From: a bacterium | GTDB lineage: Bacteria; Pseudomonadota; Alphaproteobacteria; Micavibrionales; UBA2020 | Assembly (NCBI GenBank): GCA_029945425.1 | Contig: JAQSDV010000004.1 | Coordinates: 620,436 to 684,435, forward strand | DNA: 64,000 bases | Reading direction: 5' to 3' | Shown: positions 48,187 to 58,431 of the stretch, piece after piece | How the letters are laid out: each line of letters starts with the position of its first letter | How positions within the stretch are numbered: the first letter of the stretch is position 1 | The notes under the pieces: generated by a model | Told to the model about the DNA's origin: nothing | The model's input: only the letters and a program-made list of their open reading frames with translations | The model's database searches: none | Program-made: the position numbers and the translations under genes

Positions 48187-49230
48187 ATGACGAAGCTAGC
48201 GCCCCCCAAGAAGTGGCTGCAAGACGTGCGTAACCGCGTGAAGCTGCTGTTTGCAACGGCAGACGACCGCTATGTGCAATGGAAGCACGGTACGCACCGC
48301 GCGGCGCGTGCGGAAATCATGGCGCGCGTGGCGGCGATGCCGGGCGGGGATGACCTGCTGAAAGCTGCGAAAAAACGGGGCGTCAAAATTTTCGTGGTAC
48401 GCCCGGGGCGCATCGACGATGTGCAGGGGCGTTTTTCACGCGGGGCTTCGGGCGCTGTCATCCGCGTTGCCAATCGCGGCGATATCGCGCGTATGACGAC
48501 CACGCTCTGGCATGAACTACGCCATATGCAGCAGCATATCGACCGCGGCGACATGAAATCCTCCACCGGAAAACTGCACAATGCGCAGGATGAACATGTT
48601 ATTGGCATGATGATCGAGGCCGATGCCTTTACCGCCCAAACCTTGATGGCTCTGCGCGAAGCCCAGAACGGCAACCCCGAATACATCGACGCCATGATGG
48701 CCAAGGGCGGCGGTGCGCGCGGATGCATCGGGAAATTCATTAAAAATTCTCCGCCTGAATCATTCCCTGATGAACAGCATTTCGCCCGCGCGCTGTTCAC
48801 CGAAATCATGCAAAACGGCCTGCCGCGCTATAGCGCGAAATATTTCGAACGGCACCACGACATTTTCAACGCCGCGTCCTCAGTCGCGCAGTTCCGCGAC
48901 GTCGTCGCAAAGGCGGGAGCTGCTCCCGCATTCAAGACCACTGAAAAACTATCGGGCACCTACTTCGCTGCGAATGATTCCGTACCTGCGGTTAATGACC
49001 TCGCGCGGCTTTTCCTTGAGAAACAACCCGATGAAGCAAGGCAGACACTTGCGTTGATCGAAGATACGGTGAAAAAAGCGGCAGTGCTGAAGGAAGAAGA
49101 ATTCCAGCAGGCGCGTCATGCGATACTGGAACGCACGCAAAGCCTGACCGACAGCTTCAACAAAAAGGCGGGCTATAAAAAACCGAAACCGACATTCTTC
49201 TCGCGGCTGCGTAACGCGCTCGGGATTTAA
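48187..49230 (+). CDS. putative zinc metallopeptidase (HELRH), DUF6782-like family
   Basis: This 347-residue protein has H109-E-L-R-H113 in TTTLWHELRHMQQH, with a downstream EADAF at 144 that could supply the third zinc ligand. It is the second member of the family that keeps the catalytic motif (the other is at 25445). It has a basic N-terminus, no signal peptide and a helical, Lys-rich C-terminus. The natural substrate is unknown. It occupies the slot after dxs often used by tlyA in other alphaproteobacteria. GAAG is the only weak ribosome site. Confidence 0.78.
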   Translation: MTKLAPPKKWLQDVRNRVKLLFATADDRYVQWKHGTHRAARAEIMARVAAMPGGDDLLKAAKKRGVKIFVVRPGRIDDVQGRFSRGASGAVIRVANRGDIARMTTTLWHELRHMQQHIDRGDMKSSTGKLHNAQDEHVIGMMIEADAFTAQTLMALREAQNGNPEYIDAMMAKGGGARGCIGKFIKNSPPESFPDEQHFARALFTEIMQNGLPRYSAKYFERHHDIFNAASSVAQFRDVVAKAGAAPAFKTTEKLSGTYFAANDSVPAVNDLARLFLEKQPDEARQTLALIEDTVKKAAVLKEEEFQQARHAILERTQSLTDSFNKKAGYKKPKPTFFSRLRNALGI

Positions 49231-49883
49231 GGTTTACCCATGCCCTTTATCTTGAAACCCATTTCCGGCATTTTCGGCACGGGCACCGGCTTGGTCGGGT
49301 CTTGGGGCAGACCGGAGAAGCCGGTGATTTTTTTCTCGTCCCCCAGCTTGATGTAAAACCACGACTGGTCGGGCAGGGAGATGAAGGCGCGCTGTTTCGG
49401 CGGGATCGGCAGCAAACGGCAGCGGTCAGGTTCCGCTTCCGCCGCGTCGCAATGCGCGCCGCCACGTGACAGCGTCACGATTTTGGCGTGGGCTGCGTCA
49501 CCCGGGCCCAGTAATGCGACCGGTTCCGGCAGGCGCGATGACACGTATTCCAGCGCGGTTGTCGAAGATTTGATATCCGCGATGACTTGCGCCGTTTCGC
49601 AGTTATTCGTCAGCAAGACGCCAATCGGTTTCCAGGCACCATAGGGCACCGCGGGCGCGGCCTCGAAACGCATCGCCTGCGCGTCCAGGCACGGCACATC
49701 GTTCGCCAGTTTCCACAGGTGCGGCTTTTCCAGCGGGGTTGGCGGCGGACCTTCGGGTGCCGCCGGCTGCGGTGGTGCTTCCGTGACAGCGGGCAAAATG
49801 CCAAGGCGGGTAAACAGGAAAAATCCCGCGCCTGCCAGCACGACGGCGATGACGAGTGCGGCAATGATGCGTGTGGGGGTCAC
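49227..49883 (-). CDS. hypothetical membrane-anchored protein
   Basis: This 218-residue protein has one N-terminal transmembrane helix (about 7-26, [20 protein letters not shown]) followed by a Pro-rich linker and a soluble domain with four cysteines ([23 protein letters not shown]). It probably faces the periplasm, where disulfides could form. No family is recognised. Its ATG overlaps the acyl-CoA dehydrogenase stop by 4 bp, and its end overlaps the convergent metallopeptidase gene by 4 bp. Confidence 0.75.
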   Translation of the reverse strand: MTPTRIIAALVIAVVLAGAGFFLFTRLGILPAVTEAPPQPAAPEGPPPTPLEKPHLWKLANDVPCLDAQAMRFEAAPAVPYGAWKPIGVLLTNNCETAQVIADIKSSTTALEYVSSRLPEPVALLGPGDAAHAKIVTLSRGGAHCDAAEAEPDRCRLLPIPPKQRAFISLPDQSWFYIKLGDEKKITGFSGLPQDPTKPVPVPKMPEMGFKIKGMGKP

Positions 49884-51103
49884 GCGGTTTCTTTAAACAA
49901 CTCGCGGCCGATCAGCATACGGCGAATCTCCGACGTGCCTGCGCCGATTTCATACAGCTTCGCATCGCGCAGCAGACGACCGGTCGGGTAATCGTTGATG
50001 TAACCGTTGCCGCCCAGAGTCTGGATCGCTTCCAGCGCCATCCATGTGGCTTTCTCGGCGGAATAGAGGATCGCGCCGGCCGCGTCCTTGCGCGTGATTT
50101 CTTTGCGATCACAAGCCTGACCGACCGCGTACACATAGGCGCGCGCGGTGTTCAGCGCGACATACATATCGGCGACTTTGCCCTGCATCAGCTGGAATTC
50201 GCCGATGCTCTGGCCGAACTGCTTGCGTTCATGCAGATAGGGCAGCACGACGTCCATGCAGGCCTGCATGATGCCAAGCGGGCCGCCGGACAAAACCGCT
50301 CGTTCGTAATCAAGGCCGCTCATCAGCACATTCACGCCCTTGCCGACAGCGTTCAGCACGTTTTCTTCCGGCACTTCGCAATCCTGAAACACCAGTTCGC
50401 AGGTGTTCGACCCGCGCATGCCCAGCTTGTCGAGTTTTTGCGCAGTGGAAAAACCCTTGAAGCCTTTTTCAACGATGAAGGCGGTCATGCCTTTCGAGCC
50501 GGCGGCGGGGTCGGTCTTTGCGTAGACAACCAGCGTATGCGCATCGGGGCCGTTGGTGATCCACATTTTCGTGCCGTTCAGGATGTAACGGTCGCCTTTT
50601 TTCTCGGCCTTCAATTTCATCGACACAACGTCCGAACCGGCACCGGGTTCAGACATCGCGAGCGCGCCGATCTTGCGCCCTGCGCAAAGGTCAGGCAGGT
50701 ATTTCTGCTTTTGCGCTTCCGACCCGTTCAGTTTGATCTGGTTGACGCAGAGGTTCGAAAACGCGCCGTAAGACAAACCGACCGATGCCGATGCGCGGGA
50801 AATTTCTTCCATCGCGATGATGTGTTCGATATAGCCCATGCCGGATCCGCCATATTCCGGCTCGACCGTGATGCCCAGCAGGCCCAGCGCGCCGAATTCC
50901 GGCCACAGCTCGTTCGGGAATTCATTTTGATGGTCGATATCCGCCGCGCGGTGCGCGATTTTTTCCTGCGCGAAGCTACGCACGGTTTCACGCAGCATGT
51001 CCGCATTCTCGCCCAGGTCGAATCTCAGCGAGGGATAATCGAGCGCCTTGGGGGTGTAGCTTTCCTTGGACATGGGAGTCTCTTTTCTTGCGGGCTGCGT
51101 CAT
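49880..51103 (-). CDS. isovaleryl-CoA dehydrogenase
   Basis: This acyl-CoA dehydrogenase oxidises isovaleryl-CoA in leucine breakdown, using FAD. Signatures are [40 protein letters not shown], the Glu in [13 protein letters not shown] and [39 protein letters not shown]. These match the isovaleryl subfamily better than short- or medium-chain types. I chose ATG 51103 (407 residues), where AAGGA sits about 8 bases upstream; ATG 51073 is also possible. Other leucine-pathway genes are not adjacent. Confidence 0.85.
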   Translation of the reverse strand: MTQPARKETPMSKESYTPKALDYPSLRFDLGENADMLRETVRSFAQEKIAHRAADIDHQNEFPNELWPEFGALGLLGITVEPEYGGSGMGYIEHIIAMEEISRASASVGLSYGAFSNLCVNQIKLNGSEAQKQKYLPDLCAGRKIGALAMSEPGAGSDVVSMKLKAEKKGDRYILNGTKMWITNGPDAHTLVVYAKTDPAAGSKGMTAFIVEKGFKGFSTAQKLDKLGMRGSNTCELVFQDCEVPEENVLNAVGKGVNVLMSGLDYERAVLSGGPLGIMQACMDVVLPYLHERKQFGQSIGEFQLMQGKVADMYVALNTARAYVYAVGQACDRKEITRKDAAGAILYSAEKATWMALEAIQTLGGNGYINDYPTGRLLRDAKLYEIGAGTSEIRRMLIGRELFKETA

Positions 51104-51172
51104 GGTGATTTTCCTTTTCCGATACCATAGCCAAAACGCGCGAACCACGCGACAGGCGAATGATTTACGGAA

Positions 51173-51580
51173 TCATCGCTTCCATTTATAATTGTGTTTG
51201 CGGACCGACATCGCGGGCGTGCCTTTTTTAAACCCGCCGATCGCTTCCTCGAAATCTTTCTTGAAGCCGGTGGTGCGGGCGTAAAGTTCTTTTTCCGCCT
51301 GACGCGCGTTCAGCTGATCTGCAACGGCGGTGTAATTCAGGCGCATCGCCATGTCGGCTGCCGTCGCGCCATGCTCGTCGGTCGCGGTGACGTCCACATC
51401 GTGTTTCAGCAGCACGTCGATGGCTTCAAGACTCGCCCATTGCACGGCCAGATGCAGGGCAGGAGTGCCGTGTTCGTCCTTGGCATTCACCAGCGCCGGA
51501 TTTTCGCGCAATTCGAGCGCCATCATGGCGGCATCGTTGGTTTCGCAGAACATCAGGAATGTTTTGACGTCGTTTGGCAT
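51173..51580 (-). CDS. ankyrin-repeat protein
   Basis: This 135-residue protein has two to three ankyrin repeats in residues about 20-95 (NAKDEHGTPALHLAVQWASLEAIDVLLKHDVDVTATDEHGATAADMAMRLNYTAVADQLN), followed by a basic tail. Ankyrin repeats bind other proteins; the partner is unknown. It lies 44 bases downstream of mgtE on the same strand. Confidence 0.82.
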   Translation of the reverse strand: MPNDVKTFLMFCETNDAAMMALELRENPALVNAKDEHGTPALHLAVQWASLEAIDVLLKHDVDVTATDEHGATAADMAMRLNYTAVADQLNARQAEKELYARTTGFKKDFEEAIGGFKKGTPAMSVRKHNYKWKR

Positions 51581-51624
51581 CCAAAGACTATAGGGCGCAA
51601 AAATGTATTATGCAAACCGATTCT

Positions 51625-53046
51625 CTAGAGCAAAAACAGGGTCGCAAGGCCAAGGAATGCCAGGAATCCGACCACATCGGTGACAGTGGTCAGCAACACC
51701 CCCGATGACGGGGCGGGGTCGAGGCCGAATCGCGTCAGCGCGACCGGAATCAGGGCGCCAAAGAATCCGGCGGCAAACAGGTTCAAGACCATCGATGCCG
51801 CAATCACGATGCCCAGTTTGAAATCGCTATACCACCACCAGACGGCAGCACCGAGGATGATGGCGAAGGCAATGCCGTTCAGCAACCCGACCACGCATTC
51901 CTTGCCAACGATACGCCATGCGTTGGTGGCGGACACTTCCTTGGTCGCGATCGCCCGCACAAGGACGGCCAGCGCCTGCGTGCCCGCATTGCCGCCCATC
52001 GACGCGACGATAGGCATCAGGACGGCAAGCGCCACGACCTTTTCAATCGACGCCTCGAACATGCCGATGACGAAGGAGGCGAGGAAGGCGGTAAAGAGGT
52101 TGATGAATAGCCAGCTCGACCGCGCCTTGGCGGTCGATATCGCATTGCGGTTGATGTCGCTGTCGCTCACGCCGCCGAGTTTCAGGAAGTCTTCCTGCGC
52201 GACCTCGTCGATGACGTCGACGATGTCGTCGACGGTGATGACGCCGATCAGCCTGTTGTCGCCGTCCACGACGGGCGCGGAGAGCAAGTCCTTGCGGCGG
52301 AACTGGAAGGCCACTTGTTCGCGGTCCATATCGACGGGCACCGTCACATGTTCTTCGCTGACCAGCGTATCCACCTTTACGGCTCGCTGCGCGCAGAGGA
52401 CAGAGGAGAGCGTCACGGCACCCACGAAACGGTGCATCGGGTCGACGATGAAGATGTCATAGAATTTATCGGGCAGCGCGTCGGATGCGGCGCGCAAGTA
52501 GTCGACAATCTTTCCGACCGTCCAGAATTGCGGTATGGCGACGAATTCGCGTTGCATCATACGGCCTGCGGAATCCTCGGGGAACGTCAAGCCTTCCTCG
52601 ACCCCTGCGCGCACCTTGCGCGACAAATGGCGCATGATTTCATGACGGCGTTCTTCGTCCAGATCGTCGATCAGGCGAAGCGCGTCGTCCGACTCCAGCT
52701 CGTTCACGATCGCGGCCACATGCGCGCCCGACATATGTTCCAGCAAATCGTTCAGCATCTCGTGGTCGAGGTAGGAAAATGTTTCCGGCTGGATGACCGT
52801 TTCAAGGATTTCGACCAGCTGGTGACGCGATGCGGGCGATACCTTGATCAGCAATTCCGCAGCGTCAGGCGCCGACAGGTCGCGGCACAGTTCCTGTATG
52901 CGGTCGGTATATTGATGGTCGAGAAGCTCCAGGAGCTCGGAAATGAACGCATCCGACAGGCCCACCTGATGTTCGTCATCGGGCGCTGCCTGCTGTTCGG
53001 GGGCTTGTTCTAATTCCAGCCCTTCCTTGTCCTTTTCCTCTTCCAT
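51625..53046 (-). CDS. mgtE: magnesium transporter MgtE
   Basis: MgtE is a Mg2+ channel gated by internal Mg2+. The 473-residue protein has an N-terminal helical MgtE_N domain (to about 150), two CBS domains (about 160-280), and five hydrophobic segments at the C-terminus with the signature MPIVASMGGNAGTQALAVLVRAIA. The N-terminus is acidic (MEEEKDKEGLELEQAPEQ). It starts 4 bases after the malic enzyme stop, so the two genes share a transcript. No magnesium riboswitch is visible in that 4-bp gap. Confidence 0.94.
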   Translation of the reverse strand: MEEEKDKEGLELEQAPEQQAAPDDEHQVGLSDAFISELLELLDHQYTDRIQELCRDLSAPDAAELLIKVSPASRHQLVEILETVIQPETFSYLDHEMLNDLLEHMSGAHVAAIVNELESDDALRLIDDLDEERRHEIMRHLSRKVRAGVEEGLTFPEDSAGRMMQREFVAIPQFWTVGKIVDYLRAASDALPDKFYDIFIVDPMHRFVGAVTLSSVLCAQRAVKVDTLVSEEHVTVPVDMDREQVAFQFRRKDLLSAPVVDGDNRLIGVITVDDIVDVIDEVAQEDFLKLGGVSDSDINRNAISTAKARSSWLFINLFTAFLASFVIGMFEASIEKVVALAVLMPIVASMGGNAGTQALAVLVRAIATKEVSATNAWRIVGKECVVGLLNGIAFAIILGAAVWWWYSDFKLGIVIAASMVLNLFAAGFFGALIPVALTRFGLDPAPSSGVLLTTVTDVVGFLAFLGLATLFLL

Positions 53047-53050
53047 CCCG

Positions 53051-55444
53051 TCAGCCGCGCTTGCGCTTGGCAGCAGGTTTGGATTTAGCCTTGGGCTTGG
53101 CTTTGGCTTGCGTCTTTGTTTTTGCGGGTTTCTTCACGCGGCGCGATCTTGCGATCTGTTCTTCAACATCCACATCCGCACAGGCCGAAGCATAGGCCGC
53201 CGCGTTCACGATCCCGCGCGAGGTGACGGAAGGAATCAGGATATGCGCAGGCTTTGCCGTGCCCAGCAGCAGCGGGCCGACAGCGATGCCGTCCGACAGC
53301 GTCTTCATCATATGGAACACGATGTTGGCGGCGTCGATATTGGGCATGATCAGCAGGTTCGCCTGACCCTTCAATTCCGAATTCGGGAACATCATTTCGC
53401 GGATACCTTCGTCGAGCGCGGCGGAACCGGTCATTTCACCCTCGACCTCCAATTCCGGCGCGCGTTCGCGGATCAGCTGCGTCGCTTCGCGCATCTTGAT
53501 CGTTTCGGGCCGCTCCACGCTGCCAAAGTCGGAATGTGACAGCAGCGCAACCTTCGGCACAAGGCCGAAGCGGCGCACTTCTTCCGCCGCCATCAGCGTC
53601 ATGTCGCAAAGCTGTTCCGCCGTCGGGTTCGGGTTCACGAACGGGTCGCAGAGGAAAAACGTGCCCTTGTTGATAATCATGACGGCGAGCGAGGCATAGG
53701 TTTGTGCGCCCGGCGCCGCTCCCAGCACATCGGTAATGTATTTGTAATGGCGGTCGTAACGGCCGATTGTGCCGCAGATCAGGGCATCCGCCTCGTCCTT
53801 GTGCACCATCAGGGCGGCAATCACGGAATTGCGCGTGCGCACCATCTGTTTGGCGATTGCGGGTGTCACGCCCTTGCGCTGCATGATCTTGTGGTATGTC
53901 GACCAGTAATCGTTATAGCGCGGGTCCATCTCGGGGTTGACCAGCTCGAAATGCACGTTCTTTTTCAGGCGCAGGCCGAGTTTCTTGATGCGGCTCAGGA
54001 TAACGTCTTCACGGCCGATCAGGATGGGTTTCGCCAGTTCTTCGTCGACGATGGTCTGTACGGCGTGCAGCACACGGCTTTCCTCGCCTTCGGCAAAGGC
54101 GATGCGTTTCGGGTTGTTCGCGGCGCGGTCGTAAATCGGACGCATCAGCTGGCCGGATTTAAAGACGTATTTCAGCAGGCTTTCGTGATACGCGTCGAAA
54201 TCCGCAATCGGGCGGGTGGCGACGCCGGAATCCATCGCAGCCTTGGCAACCGCCGGCGGCAGCTTCAAAATCAGGCGCGTATCGAACGGTTTCGGGATCA
54301 GGTATTCGGGGCCGAAGCTTAAGGGGATGTCGCCATAGAGCGCGGCGACCTCCGCCGTCGGTTCTTCATGCGCCAGTTCCGCAATCGCGTTGACGCAGGC
54401 CAGTTTCATCGCTTCGTTGATTGTCGTCGCGCCCACATCCAGCGCGCCGCGGAAGATGAAGGGGAAACACAGCGCGTTATTCGCCTGGTTGGTGTAGTCG
54501 GAACGGCCGGTGCAGATGACGGCATTCGGTTTCGCTGCACGCGCTTCCTCCGGCATGATTTCGGGGGTGGGGTTGGCGAGCGCCATGATCAGCGGCGCAT
54601 CCGCCATGGTTTTCACCATCGCGCCGGTCAGCACGCCGGGGGCGGACAGGCCAAGGAACACATCCGCGCCCTTGATGACATCGGCAAGCGTGCGTGCCTT
54701 GGTCTCGACCGCGTATTGTTTCTTTTCTTCATCCATATGGGTGTTGCGGCCTTTCCAGACCACGCCTTCGCGGTCGGTCAGGACGATGTTCTTTTTCGGC
54801 AGGCCGAGCGCGACCAGCAGGTGCACGCAAGCCATCGCCGCCGCGCCCGCGCCAGAGGTGACGAGTTTCACCTCTTTCATGCTGCGGTTGGCGAGCTTCA
54901 GCCAGTTGACGAAGGCTGCGCCCACGATGATCGCCGTACCGTGCTGGTCGTCATGGAACACGGGGATCTTCATACGCTCTTTCAAGCGGCGCTCGATCTC
55001 GAAACATTCGGGCGACTTGATGTCTTCAAGGTTGATGCCGCCGAAGCTGGGTTCCAGCGCGGCGATGATTTCGACCAGCTGGTCGGTGTTCTTGGAATCG
55101 ATCTCGATATCGATGGCGTCGATGCCGGCGAATTTCTTGAACAGGACGGCTTTGCCCTCCATCACCGGCTTTGCCGCCAGCGGGCCGATATCGCCAAGGC
55201 CGAGGACGGCTGTGCCGTTGGTGATGACGGCGACAAGGTTGCCGCGCGCGGTATAGAGCGACGCCGTGGACGGGTCAGCCGCGATTTCAAGGCAGGGGGC
55301 GGCGACGCCCGGCGAATAGGCCAGCGACAGGTCACGCTGCGAGACAAGGTTCTTGGTCGGGGTGATGGATATCTTGCCGGGGCCGTTCGGGTTGCGGTGG
55401 TAATCCAGCGCGTCCTGATACAGTTTGTCTTTTTTGAGAACCAT
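53051..55444 (-). CDS. maeB: NADP-dependent malic enzyme (MaeB type) with Lys-rich tail
   Basis: This 797-residue protein converts malate to pyruvate and CO2. The malic domain is at about 1-190 ([63 protein letters not shown]); the NAD(P) domain follows; and a C-terminal phosphotransacetylase-like domain (about 425-755, [14 protein letters not shown]) has a regulatory role in related enzymes. Unusually, the last 33 residues are Lys/Ala/Pro-rich ([19 protein letters not shown]), resembling a histone H1-like tail. It precedes mgtE by 4 bases. Confidence 0.93.
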   Translation of the reverse strand: MVLKKDKLYQDALDYHRNPNGPGKISITPTKNLVSQRDLSLAYSPGVAAPCLEIAADPSTASLYTARGNLVAVITNGTAVLGLGDIGPLAAKPVMEGKAVLFKKFAGIDAIDIEIDSKNTDQLVEIIAALEPSFGGINLEDIKSPECFEIERRLKERMKIPVFHDDQHGTAIIVGAAFVNWLKLANRSMKEVKLVTSGAGAAAMACVHLLVALGLPKKNIVLTDREGVVWKGRNTHMDEEKKQYAVETKARTLADVIKGADVFLGLSAPGVLTGAMVKTMADAPLIMALANPTPEIMPEEARAAKPNAVICTGRSDYTNQANNALCFPFIFRGALDVGATTINEAMKLACVNAIAELAHEEPTAEVAALYGDIPLSFGPEYLIPKPFDTRLILKLPPAVAKAAMDSGVATRPIADFDAYHESLLKYVFKSGQLMRPIYDRAANNPKRIAFAEGEESRVLHAVQTIVDEELAKPILIGREDVILSRIKKLGLRLKKNVHFELVNPEMDPRYNDYWSTYHKIMQRKGVTPAIAKQMVRTRNSVIAALMVHKDEADALICGTIGRYDRHYKYITDVLGAAPGAQTYASLAVMIINKGTFFLCDPFVNPNPTAEQLCDMTLMAAEEVRRFGLVPKVALLSHSDFGSVERPETIKMREATQLIRERAPELEVEGEMTGSAALDEGIREMMFPNSELKGQANLLIMPNIDAANIVFHMMKTLSDGIAVGPLLLGTAKPAHILIPSVTSRGIVNAAAYASACADVDVEEQIARSRRVKKPAKTKTQAKAKPKAKSKPAAKRKRG

Positions 55445-55572
55445 GATTGAACTCCCGGAATGGGGTGGTAACGGCGGATGCCAAACCCCGAAGAAAGGGT
55501 AGCATGGTTTTGATAAGAAAGGGATTGAAATGGGTTTGGCGGTTGAAGCGGGACTTAACTTTTGAAAAGAAA

Positions 55573-55607
55573 ATCCCCCCGGCTGCCGAAGCAGCGTCTG
55601 GGGGGAT
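55573..55607 (-). terminator. terminator for tRNA-Leu transcript
   Basis: On the minus strand, ATCCCCCC ... GGGGGGAT form a stem enclosing an inner GCTGC-TTCG-GCAGC hairpin, followed by TTTTCTTTT. It starts 1 base after the tRNA CCA. Confidence 0.88.
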
Positions 55608-55608
55608 A

Positions 55609-55693
55609 TGGTGCGGTCGAAAAGACTCGAACTTTCACGGGTCGCCCCGCTACCACCTCAAGGTAGTGCGTCTACCAATTCCGCCACGACCGC
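55609..55693 (-). tRNA. tRNA-Leu (anticodon GAG)
   Basis: The 85-base minus-strand gene folds as a class II tRNA: acceptor GCGGTCG pairs with CGACCGC, then discriminator A and an encoded CCA. The anticodon stem CTACC/GGTAG holds the loop TTGAGGT (anticodon GAG, reading CUC/CUU). The T-arm contains TTCGAGT. A long variable arm (CGGGGCGACCCGT) confirms the leucine-type layout. Confidence 0.95.
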
Positions 55694-55765
55694 GTAAGGG
55701 TAGTTTATTACCGTATTGCAATATCAGATAGATGCCGCGACCGTCAAGCGTTAAGCATTGGGGGC

Positions 55766-56296
55766 TTAATTCGGGCGGCCCGGGTTGCGGGGGTCGGTTT
55801 TGGGCTTGGCGGCAGGCTGTGCCACCGGTGCGACAGATTTTGACGTTAGAATCTGGCCTTTTTTCTCGGTACGCGAGAAATAGAGGTCATCAAGCCCTTC
55901 GCGGAATTTCTCCGGCAGCAGGCGGTAGGCGGCCATGAAATGGTGTTTCGGTTCTTCGCCGGGCGGGGTCGCGCGGTATTTCATCAGCGAATCCTCCATA
56001 TCCTTGAGAATCAGGTAGGCGGTGTCGAAATTCATCTCCATGTCTTCGCCGGGCTTGCGGCCCGCATGTTTCTCGCACGCCGCCTGATAGGCATGACTGA
56101 TCTGCTGCAGCCCGTATGTCACGTTGCGCAGGTTGTGCTTGCTGGTGATCGTCCAGTGGCCGTATTTGCCGCGCGTGGCGGTGAACTGGATGTTCTTGTC
56201 CGTCCCTTCCAGATCAGGGATGGGCAGCTTGCGGGTCACCATCTGGTCGACCTGATCAAAGGAATCGGCAGCCTTGTTGAAGATCTTTCTGAACAT
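55766..56296 (-). CDS. hypothetical protein
   Basis: This 176-residue protein begins MFRKIFNKAADSF and is mostly helical and charged (LRNVTYGLQQISHAYQAACEKHAGRKPGEDMEMNFDTAYLILKDMEDSLMKYR). The C-terminus is Pro/Lys-rich. No domain is recognised. ATG 56296 was chosen because GGAGGAAATTC directly precedes it. A paralog relation to the HExxH-like family was looked for and not seen. Confidence 0.72.
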   Translation of the reverse strand: MFRKIFNKAADSFDQVDQMVTRKLPIPDLEGTDKNIQFTATRGKYGHWTITSKHNLRNVTYGLQQISHAYQAACEKHAGRKPGEDMEMNFDTAYLILKDMEDSLMKYRATPPGEEPKHHFMAAYRLLPEKFREGLDDLYFSRTEKKGQILTSKSVAPVAQPAAKPKTDPRNPGRPN

Positions 56297-56475
56297 GAAT
56301 TTCCTCCGGCACAAGGCGTGGATATTTACAGAATATTGTAAAAAACCACCAATTTAACGAAATGGGACAGTATTTTTGTAAATAGCCTGCTGGCATGAGT
56401 CAAGGGGGCTTCCCAATAATCGGGGCTTGGATTATGTTATGGGTATCAAATTTTAGCACTGAAAGAGATTTTAAA

Positions 56476-57162
56476 ATGGCCCTCGCGCAAAAAGCGGCGA
56501 CCAAAACAACCGCACCTAAAAAACCAGTTTTCAAGGTTGATTGGCAATCCGAAGACCGTCCCGTGCCCTATGACCGCGCGCTTGCGTTTATGGAGGCGAA
56601 AGCGGGCCTCATCCGCGACAAGGCGGAAAACGAATTCGTCTGGCTGCTCGAACACCCGCCGGTCTATACCGCCGGCACCAGCGCGAAGCAGACCGACATG
56701 CTGAACCCGCGCTTCCCCGTCTACAGCGCAGGACGCGGCGGCGAATACACTTATCATGGCCCCGGCCAGCGCATCGCCTATGTGATGCTGGATCTTCAGA
56801 AACGCAATCCCGACCTGCGCGATTACATCAACAAGCTGGAAGGCTGGATGATCGACACGCTGAAGACATGGGATATCGCGGGCGAGCGCCGCGAAGGGCG
56901 CATCGGCGTCTGGATCAACATAAAGAACCACGGCGGCAAGGGCGAAGCGAAAATTGCCGCCATCGGCGTGCGCGTGCGCAAATGGGTCAGCTATCACGGC
57001 ATCGCGCTGAACGTGAATCCAGACCTGTCGCATTACAACGGCATCGTCCCTTGCGGCATCACCGAACACGGCATCACCTCGCTCGCGCAGCTGGGCGTGA
57101 AGGTGCCGGTGCAGGATGTCGACAAGGCGCTGAAGGCGAACTGGGAAAAAACTTTCGGCTGA
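56476..57162 (+). CDS. lipB: lipoyl(octanoyl) transferase
   Basis: LipB moves octanoate from acyl carrier protein to lipoyl domains. The 228-residue protein has the family's YTAGTSAKQTDML, GRGGEYTYHGPGQRIAYVMLDL, the catalytic Lys in AKIAAIGVRVRKWVSYHGIALNVN and the catalytic Cys in GIVPCGITEHGITSL. ATG 56476 was chosen (AAAGAGA upstream); the earlier open frame is leader. The C-terminus meets the convergent propeller gene without a gap. Confidence 0.95.
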   Translation: MALAQKAATKTTAPKKPVFKVDWQSEDRPVPYDRALAFMEAKAGLIRDKAENEFVWLLEHPPVYTAGTSAKQTDMLNPRFPVYSAGRGGEYTYHGPGQRIAYVMLDLQKRNPDLRDYINKLEGWMIDTLKTWDIAGERREGRIGVWINIKNHGGKGEAKIAAIGVRVRKWVSYHGIALNVNPDLSHYNGIVPCGITEHGITSLAQLGVKVPVQDVDKALKANWEKTFG

Positions 57163-58209
57163 TTATTCCGCGCTGAAAATCACCACATGCCCCGGCTTTT
57201 CAGCCGATGCGTTATCCTGCAGGTAACCGGCCAGTTTCCTGCCATCGGGACTCCATGAAATGTCGGCGGCGATCGCCTTGCCCTTGATGTACTCAGGCGC
57301 GGTTTTTTTGTTGAAATACGTCAGGCGGCGTTTATTCGCGCCATCCGCATCCATGATCCACCAGTCGGTTTTCACGAACCCGCCTTTTTGCGATCCGTCA
57401 TTATCCTTGCTGCTCATCCACACGATCTTTTTGCCGTCGGGCGAAAAATGCGCGTGTTCGTCCCAGAAGTTTTCGGAGATGTCGGTCAGCGGCGTCAGTT
57501 CTTCGGTGGAAATGTTATATTTATATATGTCGAAATTTGAATCGCTGTTTTTACCGGTGAATAAAATCTCGGTGTCATCGGGCGAGAAACTATGCGTTTC
57601 ATAGAACAGCATGTCGCCTGGTTTCAGTGTGCGGATATTCTTCAGCACAGGTTTGCCATCCTGTAATTCAAACGATGCAATCTTCATCACCCACTTGCCT
57701 GTCGGCAACGGCTTGGTGCTTTCCATCTGCGCCCAAAGAAGGTGTTTGCCGTCATGCGAGAAATGCGGGTGTAGCACGCCCTTGCCCTTGCCAAGATCCG
57801 TCAGCGGCCATGCGCGCGACCCGTCGGCGGTCATGACCCAGAGGTTATTGTTCACGCCCGATCCCGGACTTGTATAAAGCTGGTAAAGCCCGCCCCAGAA
57901 GGGCTGCTTGATGCGGTCGTCGAGCGCCTGATAGACGATGTAATTCCCCGATGGATGCCATGCGGGATTGCCGTTATGCAGTTTGGGATAGCCGTCGCCG
58001 CAGCTGAGGCATTTTAATCCGCTGCCGTCCTGCTTCATCGCCCAGATTTTCGACCAGTTGCTTTCGTCCGGTCGGTCGAGCGCGATCAGACCGTTCGGCC
58101 CCCAATCGACGCGACCGCCGGTATACCGCACCACAAATTCAAAACGGCTGTCCTGTGCCATTGCAGGCATTGTCATCAGGAACAGGATCATGAGTGTGAA
58201 CAGGCGCAT
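57163..58209 (-). CDS. secreted TolB-like beta-propeller protein
   Basis: This 348-residue exported protein has a signal peptide (residues 1-19, ending PAMAQD). It carries WD40-like/TolB-type PD40 repeats: NPAWHPSGNYIVYQA, HPHFSHDGKHLLWAQ, THSFSPDDTEILFTGK, HAHFSPDGKKIVWMSS and DISWSPDGRKLAGY, each a blade of a beta propeller. It likely acts in the periplasm as a binding scaffold. It differs from TolB, which has an N-terminal domain and lies in the tol-pal operon. Reaction unknown. Confidence 0.85.
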   Translation of the reverse strand: MRLFTLMILFLMTMPAMAQDSRFEFVVRYTGGRVDWGPNGLIALDRPDESNWSKIWAMKQDGSGLKCLSCGDGYPKLHNGNPAWHPSGNYIVYQALDDRIKQPFWGGLYQLYTSPGSGVNNNLWVMTADGSRAWPLTDLGKGKGVLHPHFSHDGKHLLWAQMESTKPLPTGKWVMKIASFELQDGKPVLKNIRTLKPGDMLFYETHSFSPDDTEILFTGKNSDSNFDIYKYNISTEELTPLTDISENFWDEHAHFSPDGKKIVWMSSKDNDGSQKGGFVKTDWWIMDADGANKRRLTYFNKKTAPEYIKGKAIAADISWSPDGRKLAGYLQDNASAEKPGHVVIFSAE

Positions 58210-58431
58210 AAAACATCCTAGCGCGAATCGTTTAATCCACTCCTAATGCTGCTGCTTTGCAGCATCTTGCGTGGCGGAGCGTGTTTGCGACCCATTCGCA
58301 AAAATATTTGCCGTTTTGGGATATTTTTAGCCATAAAGTTTCATAAACGACCCGTTTCCAGATTGTCTTTGTCAAAATATCTGATATGTTCTGCTCAACA
58401 CTTACATAACTCTTTTGCGGGAGTACGGGAT

